Source of the DNA: an uncultured Dysgonomonas sp. | GTDB lineage: Bacteria > Bacteroidota > Bacteroidia > Bacteroidales > Dysgonomonadaceae | Assembly: GCA_937875275.1 (NCBI GenBank) | Contig: CALNCC010000165.1 | Coordinates: forward strand, 1-30,710 | Direction of reading: 5' to 3' | DNA length: 30,710 nt | In this document: positions 17,340-25,445 of the stretch, piece by piece | How the letters are laid out: every line of letters begins with the position of its first letter | Numbering within the stretch: the stretch's first letter is position 1 | Position numbers and translations under genes: made by a program | The notes under the pieces: generated by a model | The model's database searches: none | What the model was told of the DNA's origin: nothing | Seen by the model: the letters and a program-made list of their open reading frames with translations, nothing else

Positions 17340-17903
17340 TTATTCAATCCAATCCTCTTTTTCTTCAATAGTTATTTTTTGTATAAAATAGTATCCAGAA
17401 ATATCGTCGAAATAGGAAAAATATCCATTTTGGAATAAATGATATAGTATGGTCATTTTTTCATTATATGAAAGATTTTTGTAAATATAATATCTATATA
17501 CATTATCTTTAATTGTATATTTATTTAAAAAATTATCCAAAACATTATTTTGATAATCCAAAGTTATCTCATCATCTAATTGAAAACAATAATACATATC
17601 ATCACTCTTATTGATATTTTGATTATCATAAAAAATACTGTAAACATAATCCTGAAAGGTTAAATCCTTTTTGGTGTTAAAGTTCTTGATCAATCCCCAT
17701 GTGTCAATTAGCCCTATATCTTTATCCGCAACTTTGCAAAACATGAATATAGATAATATTTTGCCATCTATCTCATTGCCTTTTAGAGATATAATATCTA
17801 TGAAATCTTTTTTGCTCAAGTTCTTTCTTTCTGTTTCTTTTAAATTACACATACTGGACAAAACAGAAACAATCAACAAAAAACCAAATACTATCTTGTT
17901 CAT
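17340..17903 (-). CDS. Putative exported protein, candidate immunity partner
   Basis: I do not recognise this 187-residue protein. It starts with a hydrophobic signal (MNKIVFGFLLIVSVLSSMC) with Cys at 19; SSMC is a poor lipobox, so lipidation is possible but uncertain. The mature part is acidic and rich in Tyr, Phe, Ile and Asn, and the gene is visibly more AT-rich than its neighbours, suggesting acquisition by transfer. It starts 2 bases after the stop of the HExxH gene, the arrangement expected for an immunity gene behind a toxin tip. That role is inferred from context and not from a recognised immunity domain. Confidence 0.6.
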   Translation of the reverse strand: MNKIVFGFLLIVSVLSSMCNLKETERKNLSKKDFIDIISLKGNEIDGKILSIFMFCKVADKDIGLIDTWGLIKNFNTKKDLTFQDYVYSIFYDNQNINKSDDMYYCFQLDDEITLDYQNNVLDNFLNKYTIKDNVYRYYIYKNLSYNEKMTILYHLFQNGYFSYFDDISGYYFIQKITIEEKEDWIE

Positions 17904-17905
17904 AG

Positions 17906-18349
17906 TTATTTCAATTTAAATGGATCAATTTCTTCACCTCCATACTTCGTCCGTTCTTTCATATTATTCCTCTTTCTCCAAATATTTTCATTCTTTACAG
18001 CTGTTTGTTCTGATGGATCATTCGCTCCTTCACCATTACGATCAGCCATTTTCCCTTGATAAAAATCATGCTTGTGTTTTAATTCATGACTAACAATCGA
18101 CTCATCAGTCTCTTTAACTCCTATACTAGCTTTTAATTCTGCCTTCTTTTTATCAGAAAAGTCATATACCGTTGTTGTACCCATTCCTTCTCCAGCTAAT
18201 CGTTTCGCTTTATCTTCTCTGACTGTTGTATTTTTACTTCCTGGTCGAACACTATTGAATCCTTTCTCTGATTGATTAACATCAATGTAATCTTTATATT
18301 TTATAAGATGGATAACAAAGGTACGAAAAGTTGCACTTGATATACACAT
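17906..18349 (-). CDS. HExxH metallopeptidase-like protein, probable orphan polymorphic-toxin tip
   Basis: This 147-residue protein carries a zinc-peptidase motif HELKH (H88, E89, H92) after GMGTTTVYDFS. It then has HDFYQGK and a downstream DPSEQTAVKNEN block, in which E114 could supply a further ligand. This layout, G-x-G-x-T-V-Y ... HELxHxxD ... E-x-x-AV-x-x-EN, resembles NleD/M91-like and Rhs-associated C-terminal toxin domains. There is no signal peptide, and no Rhs or other carrier upstream: the frame is closed by TAA at 18371-18373. The N-terminal 20 residues look unrelated to the domain and the true start is uncertain. It is followed after 2 bases by a putative exported partner. Confidence 0.65.
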   Translation of the reverse strand: MCISSATFRTFVIHLIKYKDYIDVNQSEKGFNSVRPGSKNTTVREDKAKRLAGEGMGTTTVYDFSDKKKAELKASIGVKETDESIVSHELKHKHDFYQGKMADRNGEGANDPSEQTAVKNENIWRKRNNMKERTKYGGEEIDPFKLK

Positions 18350-18398
18350 CGTTGCCCTGTAACCTTTATTTTATCCGTCCTCTATTGATAAATAAAAC

Positions 18399-19163
18399 TC
18401 AGCTTATTTTCACGATCTTATCGAAGCGACTATCCATACAGGCACTAATATCGGTAGTTACAAATCGCCCGTTACAGAACAAACTGAATATCGTTGCCGG
18501 AGATGGTGCCGACTGCGCCTGTTCCATCGTTTCAAGTTTAATTATTGTTAGAGGCAAATTTCTATTTGCGGCAGTTTCCTTCAACGAGTTATGTATATGG
18601 TATTCGGTAAAGGGACAACGATTAGAATAGTAAACAACGATACCCTCCTTATGGGGACACTCTCCGCTCAATACTGACTCTTTAAATCGGGGGCTTTCGG
18701 CATCTAAGTTAAGTTTCTTTGTCAGAAGGCTGAATCCTGACGGTAAATCGTCAACAACCTCGAATCCCTGTCTGAGCAACCATTTAGTATCGCTCATAAA
18801 GTGGTACTTCTTCGTTCCCACAACGGTTACCAACCCATCTCGTCCTTGCGCCTGTGCATCGTCGATAGCTGTCTGTAACAAAGCTTTCGCATACCCCTTC
18901 CCCTTGTATTGCCCCGACACCCAAAAGCAATTTATCATTAGATAGTTGGGAGCATCAACAGGTATCCAACTCGTTTCGGCACGACAATATTCGATAAACA
19001 CTTTCGCTCGTTCGTCGAGGCGGCGAAAAACATATCCTTTATCGAACTCTCGCTTCAACCATTCTTTTTTCAGATTGTAGCTATCAACACATTTCTTGTC
19101 CGAGAAGGCGCAACAGATATGTTCTTTGTCTATATTCTCTTTCGATAACGTAATGAAATTCAT
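18399..19163 (-). CDS. GNAT acetyltransferase with C-terminal YoaP domain
   Basis: This 254-residue protein has a GNAT N-acetyltransferase domain (about residues 1-150). The acetyl-CoA loop is seen as WVSGQYKGKGYAKALL (Q/RxxGxG/A type) and the following strand as DGLVTVVG. The second part (about 160-254) matches the YoaP-like family and contains a thioredoxin-like CPFTEYH stretch. The substrate is unknown; YoaP proteins occur in Bacillus and other bacteria without a settled role. The gene starts 4 bases after the stop of a GH78-like gene, so it is probably the tail of that transcript. Confidence 0.85.
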   Translation of the reverse strand: MNFITLSKENIDKEHICCAFSDKKCVDSYNLKKEWLKREFDKGYVFRRLDERAKVFIEYCRAETSWIPVDAPNYLMINCFWVSGQYKGKGYAKALLQTAIDDAQAQGRDGLVTVVGTKKYHFMSDTKWLLRQGFEVVDDLPSGFSLLTKKLNLDAESPRFKESVLSGECPHKEGIVVYYSNRCPFTEYHIHNSLKETAANRNLPLTIIKLETMEQAQSAPSPATIFSLFCNGRFVTTDISACMDSRFDKIVKIS

Positions 19164-19167
19164 AATC

Positions 19168-20910
19168 TCACTTCACTATTTTCACACCCTTAGGTGCTTT
19201 TATTTTCGACACTATTTTGCCGGTCTTGTCTTTCTTGTGCTCTATTTCAATCACACCCTTAGGCGTAGGAAAGGTTCCTTTTACCCATTCCAAATCGCCC
19301 AACTCGGGTTTTATTCTTACGGTCTTACATCCCGCGTCCAAAGGCTCTACGCCCAGCACGTAACGACTCAGCCAAGTGGTAGGACCCGAAGCCCATCCAT
19401 GACAAAGACTGTGGCGATAACCTTCGTAGCAATATGCGCCATACGCTGCATGTACATCTATTTTGCCGGCAGTAAGAAGCTGATCGATACGAGACGCATT
19501 TTCCATCCATCCGATATTAAAATCTTCCCAGAAAGTAGTTGCTCCCAAATCGAGCATTGCACCCCAATATTTTTTTATATTATCTAGTCCGCCTTGTATG
19601 TCTTCGGCTTCGGCACGGGCATTGAGCATGTAATATCCATAGAATGTGGACATACCTCGCACACCGTTTTTCGACAGCACTTCTTCGTTTACTCTTTCCG
19701 GCGATATCAACCCCGACAATACCAACAAAGCATCGGCCTGTTTCGATCCGGTAAGGGCAATTTTATATTGTGCCAACTTCGTCAATGTATTGTCGCAAAG
19801 AGTTTCAGTTTCTTTATCATTAAGAATCACACTCAACTCTTTCCCTGCCTTGAAGGTCATAACCATCATTGCTTGCAATCCGGCGTGTATAGCTTTGGGA
19901 TTCTCGCTCGATGGCCAATCTAAAAAGCGATTTCCGTCAAGTATTTCCTTACCCGAATCATCTATCTTGGTCGACAGATGCCTCAACAATTCTCCTATAT
20001 ATTTCTTCTGCTGTTTCAGATAGCCGAGATCGCCATGATAACGATACCAATCGCTATGAATAAGCAACCACCACATAGAATAAGAACTGATACCATTCAT
20101 CCAATTGGGAAGCGGAGTCAGATCGCGTATATAGTCCAAACTTTTAGGAACAACATCGTTATACCCAAAAACAGTATTTACGGTCATCACTTCGGGGTGC
20201 AGGTCTCCAACCCACACCAAGCGATCACGTTTGATGCCATCCCACAGATATTCCTGCATATTCAGATGGACGGTATATGCTCCCGTCATCCATATTCTGT
20301 TGATTTTCTCGTCATTACACTCAAAACTTCCTAAATAGGGAATATCTCGGTAAGAAAATCGCGCACTGATTTCTTTTATCTCAAGTGTCGTTTCCTCATC
20401 AAGTAAATCGATACTTACAAACCGAAAACCTGTATTTCCAAATTCGGCTACGCCAAGCCATGGCAATACAACTTCCATATCGCGAATGGCATGATCGTTG
20501 GTTGCACCATTTTGTTTTATATCACTGCTCACCTCGCCTATCGACTCCCCGAAACGGATACGGATACGCCCTGCCGGATTTTTGTTCGATATGCTGGTTA
20601 CAATCTGTATACCGCCTTGTATTTCGACACCGAAATCTAATATAATACCGCCACCATTAGTGATCCTTGTGTATGTACCTGAAGTCAGATCGGCTTGTCC
20701 TACACCTTTTTTCAATAGTTTGTCGGCATTCATCACATTCTCGCCCGATGTCCACATCACTTTGGTGGGCGACAGATATTTAGTCGTCAGCGGAGTATCT
20801 CTTTCTTCTATTTGCTTATCGGCAAAAACCGGCGGCAGCGATTGACTACATAACACGCTTGCTGCACATATCAGAAATATATAAAATACAACGATTCTTT
20901 TTCCCATCAT
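19168..20910 (-). CDS. Exported GH78-like alpha-L-rhamnosidase, shorter paralogue
   Basis: This putative glycoside hydrolase of 580 residues would act outside the cytoplasm. It has a signal peptide (MMGKRIVVFYIFLICAASVL), a beta-sandwich region (about 25-185) and an (alpha/alpha)6 barrel with DGIKRDRLVWVGDLHPE, the GH78 catalytic stretch in which Asp takes the place of the usual second Glu. A C-terminal beta domain follows CHGWASGPTTW. The ATG at 20910 is chosen because AAAGGAAA precedes it and it overlaps the upstream stop as ATGA; the longer frame to 20958 lacks these features. It follows a second GH78-like gene. The exact sugar and linkage cannot be read. Confidence 0.85.
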   Translation of the reverse strand: MMGKRIVVFYIFLICAASVLCSQSLPPVFADKQIEERDTPLTTKYLSPTKVMWTSGENVMNADKLLKKGVGQADLTSGTYTRITNGGGIILDFGVEIQGGIQIVTSISNKNPAGRIRIRFGESIGEVSSDIKQNGATNDHAIRDMEVVLPWLGVAEFGNTGFRFVSIDLLDEETTLEIKEISARFSYRDIPYLGSFECNDEKINRIWMTGAYTVHLNMQEYLWDGIKRDRLVWVGDLHPEVMTVNTVFGYNDVVPKSLDYIRDLTPLPNWMNGISSYSMWWLLIHSDWYRYHGDLGYLKQQKKYIGELLRHLSTKIDDSGKEILDGNRFLDWPSSENPKAIHAGLQAMMVMTFKAGKELSVILNDKETETLCDNTLTKLAQYKIALTGSKQADALLVLSGLISPERVNEEVLSKNGVRGMSTFYGYYMLNARAEAEDIQGGLDNIKKYWGAMLDLGATTFWEDFNIGWMENASRIDQLLTAGKIDVHAAYGAYCYEGYRHSLCHGWASGPTTWLSRYVLGVEPLDAGCKTVRIKPELGDLEWVKGTFPTPKGVIEIEHKKDKTGKIVSKIKAPKGVKIVK

Positions 20911-23210
20911 TTTCCTTTCTTTATATATACTACGTACTCCCCTTTGTCGAACACACAAGTTGTCTTATCATACACATACCATTCGGCTCGGTTATCTACT
21001 TGTTTTACATCTAATTTGCGATCATTAACCATCACATTGTCAATATTGGTCGTCGGCAGGTTTACAACGGCTTTTGTGCCCTCAGGCACATCAAAAACCA
21101 AGACGAAAGCTTCATCGTCTTCCGCAAATCCGGATGTAATTTCGCCCGACACGGTAGGTACAGCAATAAAAGCTTTCTTAAACGATGCCGGCACTGGATT
21201 TATACGGAACGTCTTGTATGCGGCTTCCATCGGATATATTCCGCACAGATATTGTGAAATTACGGTTATAGCCCCACCACTCCAAGCATGGTTAACCGTT
21301 CCGCCACCATAGCCATCTTTACCTATGCCCCACCCTTCGAACAAGGTGGTATATTCTTCATTGTTTACCATAGGCGTGAATCGGGTGCGTGTGCGCTCCA
21401 TAGCATATTCGCCTTGTCCCATCACAAATAATGCTTCCATCACATATTTTTCCATGTATGGACTGGCATGCATCTGTGTCTTAAACAACTTGAGAATATC
21501 TGCATATTTCGATTCGTCGGCAATGCCCGATATTACGGCTAATGCCTGAGCACGGTCGTCTGTCTCTAATTTATAATCGGGATGGCGATATGCTGTTCCG
21601 TTCCAGCATTGGTTATAACCTTCCTTCAATTGCGCCATAGTCCGGCGATACGATTGTGCATCATCTTCATATCCCAAAACCGAAGCCATATTTGCTGCCC
21701 CTTCGAGAGCCAGATAATGCCAACCGGCATAGATAAGGCGCAAGTCGATATTGTTGCCCCAATCGCCCCAATCCCATTCGCCTCTACGCTCGGCTGTTAA
21801 GCCATTTCCTTCCAAACTCCACAAAGAGAGATATTTTTTCACTATCGGATAAACGTCAGCAATCGTTTCTTTATCACCCGTATTCATATAGTAGTTCCAG
21901 AAACCATATCGACCGATACTGGCAAGCATCTGAGCAGGCAATTCTTGATTGTGATTGCCCGACGGAACAGGAGAATACAATTTTCCATCTTCTTTTTGCC
22001 AATAGGCAAGTTCGTGGATAGCCTTTTTCATCAAAGCATGAGCCGACGGCGAATAGGTATAAAAACTTTCGCCCATAAGCACAACCACATCTCCCCACCA
22101 TTGGGCACGCTCTCTGTCGGGACAATCGAAATACGTATCCCTCATATTCACATACAAGGTGCGTAATCCTTTTTCCCAAAAACGCATATAAAATTCGTCA
22201 TCGCAACTAAACAGCCCGGTAGCTTCGGCATCGTAGCCCGTCTCTCGATACTGCACACTGTTAACCGTAACCGACTTAGGTACAATAAGTATAATGTGTT
22301 GCCCGTTCATCCAACCCAACGACTCGTAGGTTTGCTGTCCTTGTTTAGTTATATATTCTGCTCGAACATTCGTTTCGCCTCCGGCAAAAGTGTGATCGGT
22401 GTATATTTTTACCAGATTACCACCCTTATCGTCTCCGAGATCCAATATAGGAGTCATCTGCATATTGTAAGGCAGATAAGCTATCACGCTATCGCTCTCT
22501 GCACCGGCTGATCGTCTCTCAAACTGTGCTTCTTTCACTCCATAGTCTTTCCAGAATGGGATGGGACGTTTCACTAAATTGTTCCAAGGTGCACTACCCC
22601 ACTCGCCTATTTCGGCAACCGACGCAAATCCAAAATCAGACTGACAATCAGCTGTCTGCCAATCGGCAATATCCTTATTGGCATCGAATCGAATATTCGA
22701 CTCCGACAATCTGTAATTAGGATGCGGTGCATCTGTATTGCCAAACGCCGGATGGATCTTACCGACCCACGTCGCATTCGTATTCAGAGCCTCGATATCG
22801 GATTTGATTATTAAACCCGCTTTCCCACTATTCTTATGCGAGAAACCATCTTTACCGAAAAACCATACGAGGACAGCTATTTTGTTCGTTCCTTCGCTGA
22901 GGTAGGGAGCGAGATCAACCTCATCATAATAGGTATCCTTAGGTGTCGGTCCTCTTTTTAGTCCGCCTTCGAACACAACGAGCTCGCCATTTACCCAAAG
23001 CCAATATTTACTGTCTACGGCAATCTGAACATTCGCCTTTTTTGGCACTTTGCTTATATTTACATCTTTGCGGAAAGAAATCCATGTATTCGCTTCGTTT
23101 GCTTTCTCATCAGCAACCGTAATCCATTTGGCTTGTGAATCCGTATTGCCGGCAAAAGCCGTCGCCAACACGCAACAAAACAAAATGAATAAGATTTTTA
23201 TTCTATTCAT
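20907..23210 (-). CDS. Exported GH78-family alpha-L-rhamnosidase
   Basis: This 767-residue glycoside hydrolase has an export signal (MNRIKILFILFCCVLATAFA, cleavage near AFA-G). It has N-terminal carbohydrate-binding-like beta domains (about 30-330), the (alpha/alpha)6 barrel with the GH78 motif DCPDRERAQWWGD, and a C-terminal beta domain after HAWSGG. GH78 enzymes release terminal alpha-L-rhamnose from plant or bacterial polysaccharides with inversion. The Met at 23210 gives a clean signal peptide; an upstream frame to 23273 would bury it. The downstream GH78-like gene overlaps by 4 bases. No susC/susD pair, sulfatase or regulator is next to it. Confidence 0.9.
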   Translation of the reverse strand: MNRIKILFILFCCVLATAFAGNTDSQAKWITVADEKANEANTWISFRKDVNISKVPKKANVQIAVDSKYWLWVNGELVVFEGGLKRGPTPKDTYYDEVDLAPYLSEGTNKIAVLVWFFGKDGFSHKNSGKAGLIIKSDIEALNTNATWVGKIHPAFGNTDAPHPNYRLSESNIRFDANKDIADWQTADCQSDFGFASVAEIGEWGSAPWNNLVKRPIPFWKDYGVKEAQFERRSAGAESDSVIAYLPYNMQMTPILDLGDDKGGNLVKIYTDHTFAGGETNVRAEYITKQGQQTYESLGWMNGQHIILIVPKSVTVNSVQYRETGYDAEATGLFSCDDEFYMRFWEKGLRTLYVNMRDTYFDCPDRERAQWWGDVVVLMGESFYTYSPSAHALMKKAIHELAYWQKEDGKLYSPVPSGNHNQELPAQMLASIGRYGFWNYYMNTGDKETIADVYPIVKKYLSLWSLEGNGLTAERRGEWDWGDWGNNIDLRLIYAGWHYLALEGAANMASVLGYEDDAQSYRRTMAQLKEGYNQCWNGTAYRHPDYKLETDDRAQALAVISGIADESKYADILKLFKTQMHASPYMEKYVMEALFVMGQGEYAMERTRTRFTPMVNNEEYTTLFEGWGIGKDGYGGGTVNHAWSGGAITVISQYLCGIYPMEAAYKTFRINPVPASFKKAFIAVPTVSGEITSGFAEDDEAFVLVFDVPEGTKAVVNLPTTNIDNVMVNDRKLDVKQVDNRAEWYVYDKTTCVFDKGEYVVYIKKGK

Positions 23211-23284
23211 GGCTATGTTTTTTAGGTATCTATTATTTAATGGAGGGGAAGTTAACAAATTATGGCTGAACAATCACAACAGTT

Positions 23285-23812
23285 CTACCATTTTCCTATA
23301 TGAATTTTTTCCCATTCGAGTTTTTCGTCATCATACGGAGCTCTTTCCTGTGCCTTGTAGCCGAATGTAATAACGGAAAGCACCTGCATCTGTAAAGGCA
23401 CATCGAACATATCACGCACATATTGTTCGGCCGAAGCCTCATTTTCGCCGTATCTTTCGCGTATCTGAATCCAGCAGCTTCCTATATTCAGGTCTTCGGC
23501 TTGCAACTGCATCATCAGCGAAGCGATAGACGCATCTTCGATCCACACATCGCTGGTCAATGGATCAGCCAACACCACAACAGCCAATACGCATTCGGCA
23601 ATTGGTTTGCTGCCCAACGGCTTGCAATGAGACAGTTGCTGCAATTGAGTTTTGTCCTCAACAACAATAAATTGCCATGGCTTTTTACTTTTCGATGAAG
23701 GCGACAATAACGCCGCTTTGAGTATTTGCTCTACCTCCTCAGCAGCTAACGGCTGATCGGTATATTTGCGGATACTTCTTCTATGGTGTATCAGATCTTG
23801 AAAATCTTTCAT
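23285..23812 (-). CDS. Nitroreductase-family FMN oxidoreductase
   Basis: This 175-residue flavoprotein has the FMN phosphate-binding N-terminus HHRRSIRKYTDQPL, the SPSSKSKKPWQFIVV strand, and a C-terminal VITFGYKAQERAP ending. It resembles the compact nitroreductase group that reduces quinones, nitro compounds or related acceptors with NAD(P)H; the physiological substrate is not evident. It lies 22 bases after the sugar transferase gene and 74 bases before the GH78 gene, in the same direction. Confidence 0.91.
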   Translation of the reverse strand: MKDFQDLIHHRRSIRKYTDQPLAAEEVEQILKAALLSPSSKSKKPWQFIVVEDKTQLQQLSHCKPLGSKPIAECVLAVVVLADPLTSDVWIEDASIASLMMQLQAEDLNIGSCWIQIRERYGENEASAEQYVRDMFDVPLQMQVLSVITFGYKAQERAPYDDEKLEWEKIHIGKW

Positions 23813-23834
23813 TGTAATGTACGGTTACGCGTTT

Positions 23835-25202
23835 TTAATCTCTAAACAATTGGTCGACATGCTCGTTGATTGCTTCTACGTCTTTCACGCCTTCCGTACT
23901 GCTTTTTTTCAGAAGTATATTTAATGTTTGCATTATCAACTTGAGATCAAGGGCTAAGGAATATGCATTTATGTATATGAGGTCGTATTTGAGCTTATCG
24001 CCGGCTGTCGTATTATATTTCCCCTGCACCTGAGCCAATCCGGTCAATCCGGCTTTGACCCTGTGTCGCAAGTCATATTCAGGTATTTCTGCTTTGAATT
24101 GTTCGACAAAGAATGGGCGTTCGGGACGTGGACCGACAATACTCATATCCCCTTTCAAGATATTGAATATTTGAGGCATTTCGTCGATTCGGGTTGCACG
24201 AAGAACCTGTCCGAACTTAGTTATACGAGGGTCGGTATCTCCAGCCAATACGGGACCCGACAATGCTTCTGCATTTTCGATCATCGTTCTGAACTTGTAT
24301 ATTTTGAATACACGTCCGCCACGTGTTACTCTTTCTTGTACAAAAAAAGCCGACCCACCTCCGATTTTCAGGCAGAGGTATACGATCGTAATAGGAATAA
24401 TAAATACAATTGCACCTATCAGTCCGAGGGCAAGATCGAGAGTTCGTTTCGAGGTCGCGCTGATAGCCTGTATCTTCAATTGCTTGACATCGAGCAACGG
24501 CATATCGTCGAGCTGAACGAAACTGGCATTGAACAGCAAGATTTCAGGATTACGCGGTTCGTATATCACAGTCGTATTTTGTTCGACACAATAGTGTACA
24601 ATGCTCTGTTTCTTTATTTCATCTACATCTTCGGTAATGAAAGTTATATCGCATTCGTTAATATAATCTTTCATCTTCTCATTTTCCGGCTTACATATAT
24701 GCTGAATGTCAGACCATATGCCTTTCGATTCTATCAATTTGTAGGCAAACGGCTGAGTTCGGTCATAACCTATGATAAGCACTTTCTTCTTTCTGTTGAT
24801 ATTGCGATACATCTTATTGGTCAGCAAATGCCACGCCAATAAAAACAAGAACTGCAACACAGAACTAAGTATCAGCACACTACGCGGATATGCAAATTCC
24901 CGAATAAGGAAACAGATAGCCATCGTAGAAAATACAAGGCAGAACATGATGAGTGCCGCAGTGTAACCGACCTCAAACAAGGTAAAGCTTTTGGGCTTAT
25001 CAAATTCAAAGATGTGTTGTATTATCAGATAGAATATACCCATATACAGAGCTATATTCTCGAAAGCAAGCCAGTTGTCGACCGGTGCAGCTAACGAATC
25101 GTGTAAAATAGAAAACGAAAGCACCACCGATCCGTATACGATCATCAGATCGATGATAGGAATAGTTATCCTGTAACGTTCATGACTGAGAAATCGCTCC
25201 AT
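23835..25202 (-). CDS. WcaJ-type polyprenyl-phosphate sugar-phosphate transferase
   Basis: This inner-membrane enzyme starts repeat-unit synthesis by moving a hexose-1-phosphate from a nucleotide sugar to undecaprenyl phosphate. The 455-residue protein has four N-terminal membrane segments (about 12-125) and a CoA_binding_3-like Rossmann region (about 135-245). A further membrane helix (about 260-285) leads into the catalytic Bac_transf domain, with FKIYKFRTM, DPRITKFGQVLRATRIDE(M)PQ, MSIVGPRPERP and VKAGLTGLAQVQG. This is the full-length type, in contrast to the short PglC type. No other polysaccharide genes adjoin it except, more distantly, the GT4 gene at 8529-9812. Confidence 0.93.
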   Translation of the reverse strand: MERFLSHERYRITIPIIDLMIVYGSVVLSFSILHDSLAAPVDNWLAFENIALYMGIFYLIIQHIFEFDKPKSFTLFEVGYTAALIMFCLVFSTMAICFLIREFAYPRSVLILSSVLQFLFLLAWHLLTNKMYRNINRKKKVLIIGYDRTQPFAYKLIESKGIWSDIQHICKPENEKMKDYINECDITFITEDVDEIKKQSIVHYCVEQNTTVIYEPRNPEILLFNASFVQLDDMPLLDVKQLKIQAISATSKRTLDLALGLIGAIVFIIPITIVYLCLKIGGGSAFFVQERVTRGGRVFKIYKFRTMIENAEALSGPVLAGDTDPRITKFGQVLRATRIDEMPQIFNILKGDMSIVGPRPERPFFVEQFKAEIPEYDLRHRVKAGLTGLAQVQGKYNTTAGDKLKYDLIYINAYSLALDLKLIMQTLNILLKKSSTEGVKDVEAINEHVDQLFRD

Positions 25203-25259
25203 TCTTCGGCTTTTATTATTTTAATGTAAAGAGTAAAGTTTCTGTGTAAATGTATCAAT

Positions 25260-25445
25260 TTATTTTTTATTTTTCCTCGTTTTTTTAGCAGCAGGTTTTT
25301 TATCTGCATCAGCTATAATTTTCAAGCAATCATCTAAGCTTAACTCTTCGGGTTTCACATCCTTCGGAATTTTAAAATTCTTTTTCTGATGCGATATATA
25401 TGGACCAAATCGCCCGTTGAGTATCTGCATATGCAAACTGTTCGT
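25260..25445 (-). pseudogene. topA: Detached last C-terminal repeat of topA (after in-frame stop)
   Basis: The frame immediately downstream of the topA TAA continues open in the same phase for 61 codons to a second TAA at 25260-25262. It reads TNSLHMQILNGRFGPYISHQ and so on, ending in a lysine-rich tail (PAAKKTRKNKK). GRFGPYI with the following KIPKDVKPEEL block is the same repeat seen twice near the end of TopA, and a Lys-rich tail is the normal end of Bacteroidota TopA. The segment therefore looks like the true TopA C-terminus cut off by one ochre codon. An ATG at 25430 could give a separate 56-residue peptide, but no recognisable ribosome site precedes it. Confidence 0.75.

Noticed and set aside
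24063..24842. 259-codon plus-strand open frame over the sugar transferase gene
   Set aside because: It mirrors the conserved catalytic domain of the WcaJ-type gene on the opposite strand and has no motif of its own.
25260..25430. Separate 56-residue gene starting at the ATG at 25430
   Set aside because: The sequence aligns in phase as the final repeat and tail of TopA and lacks its own ribosome site, so a split topA explains it better.
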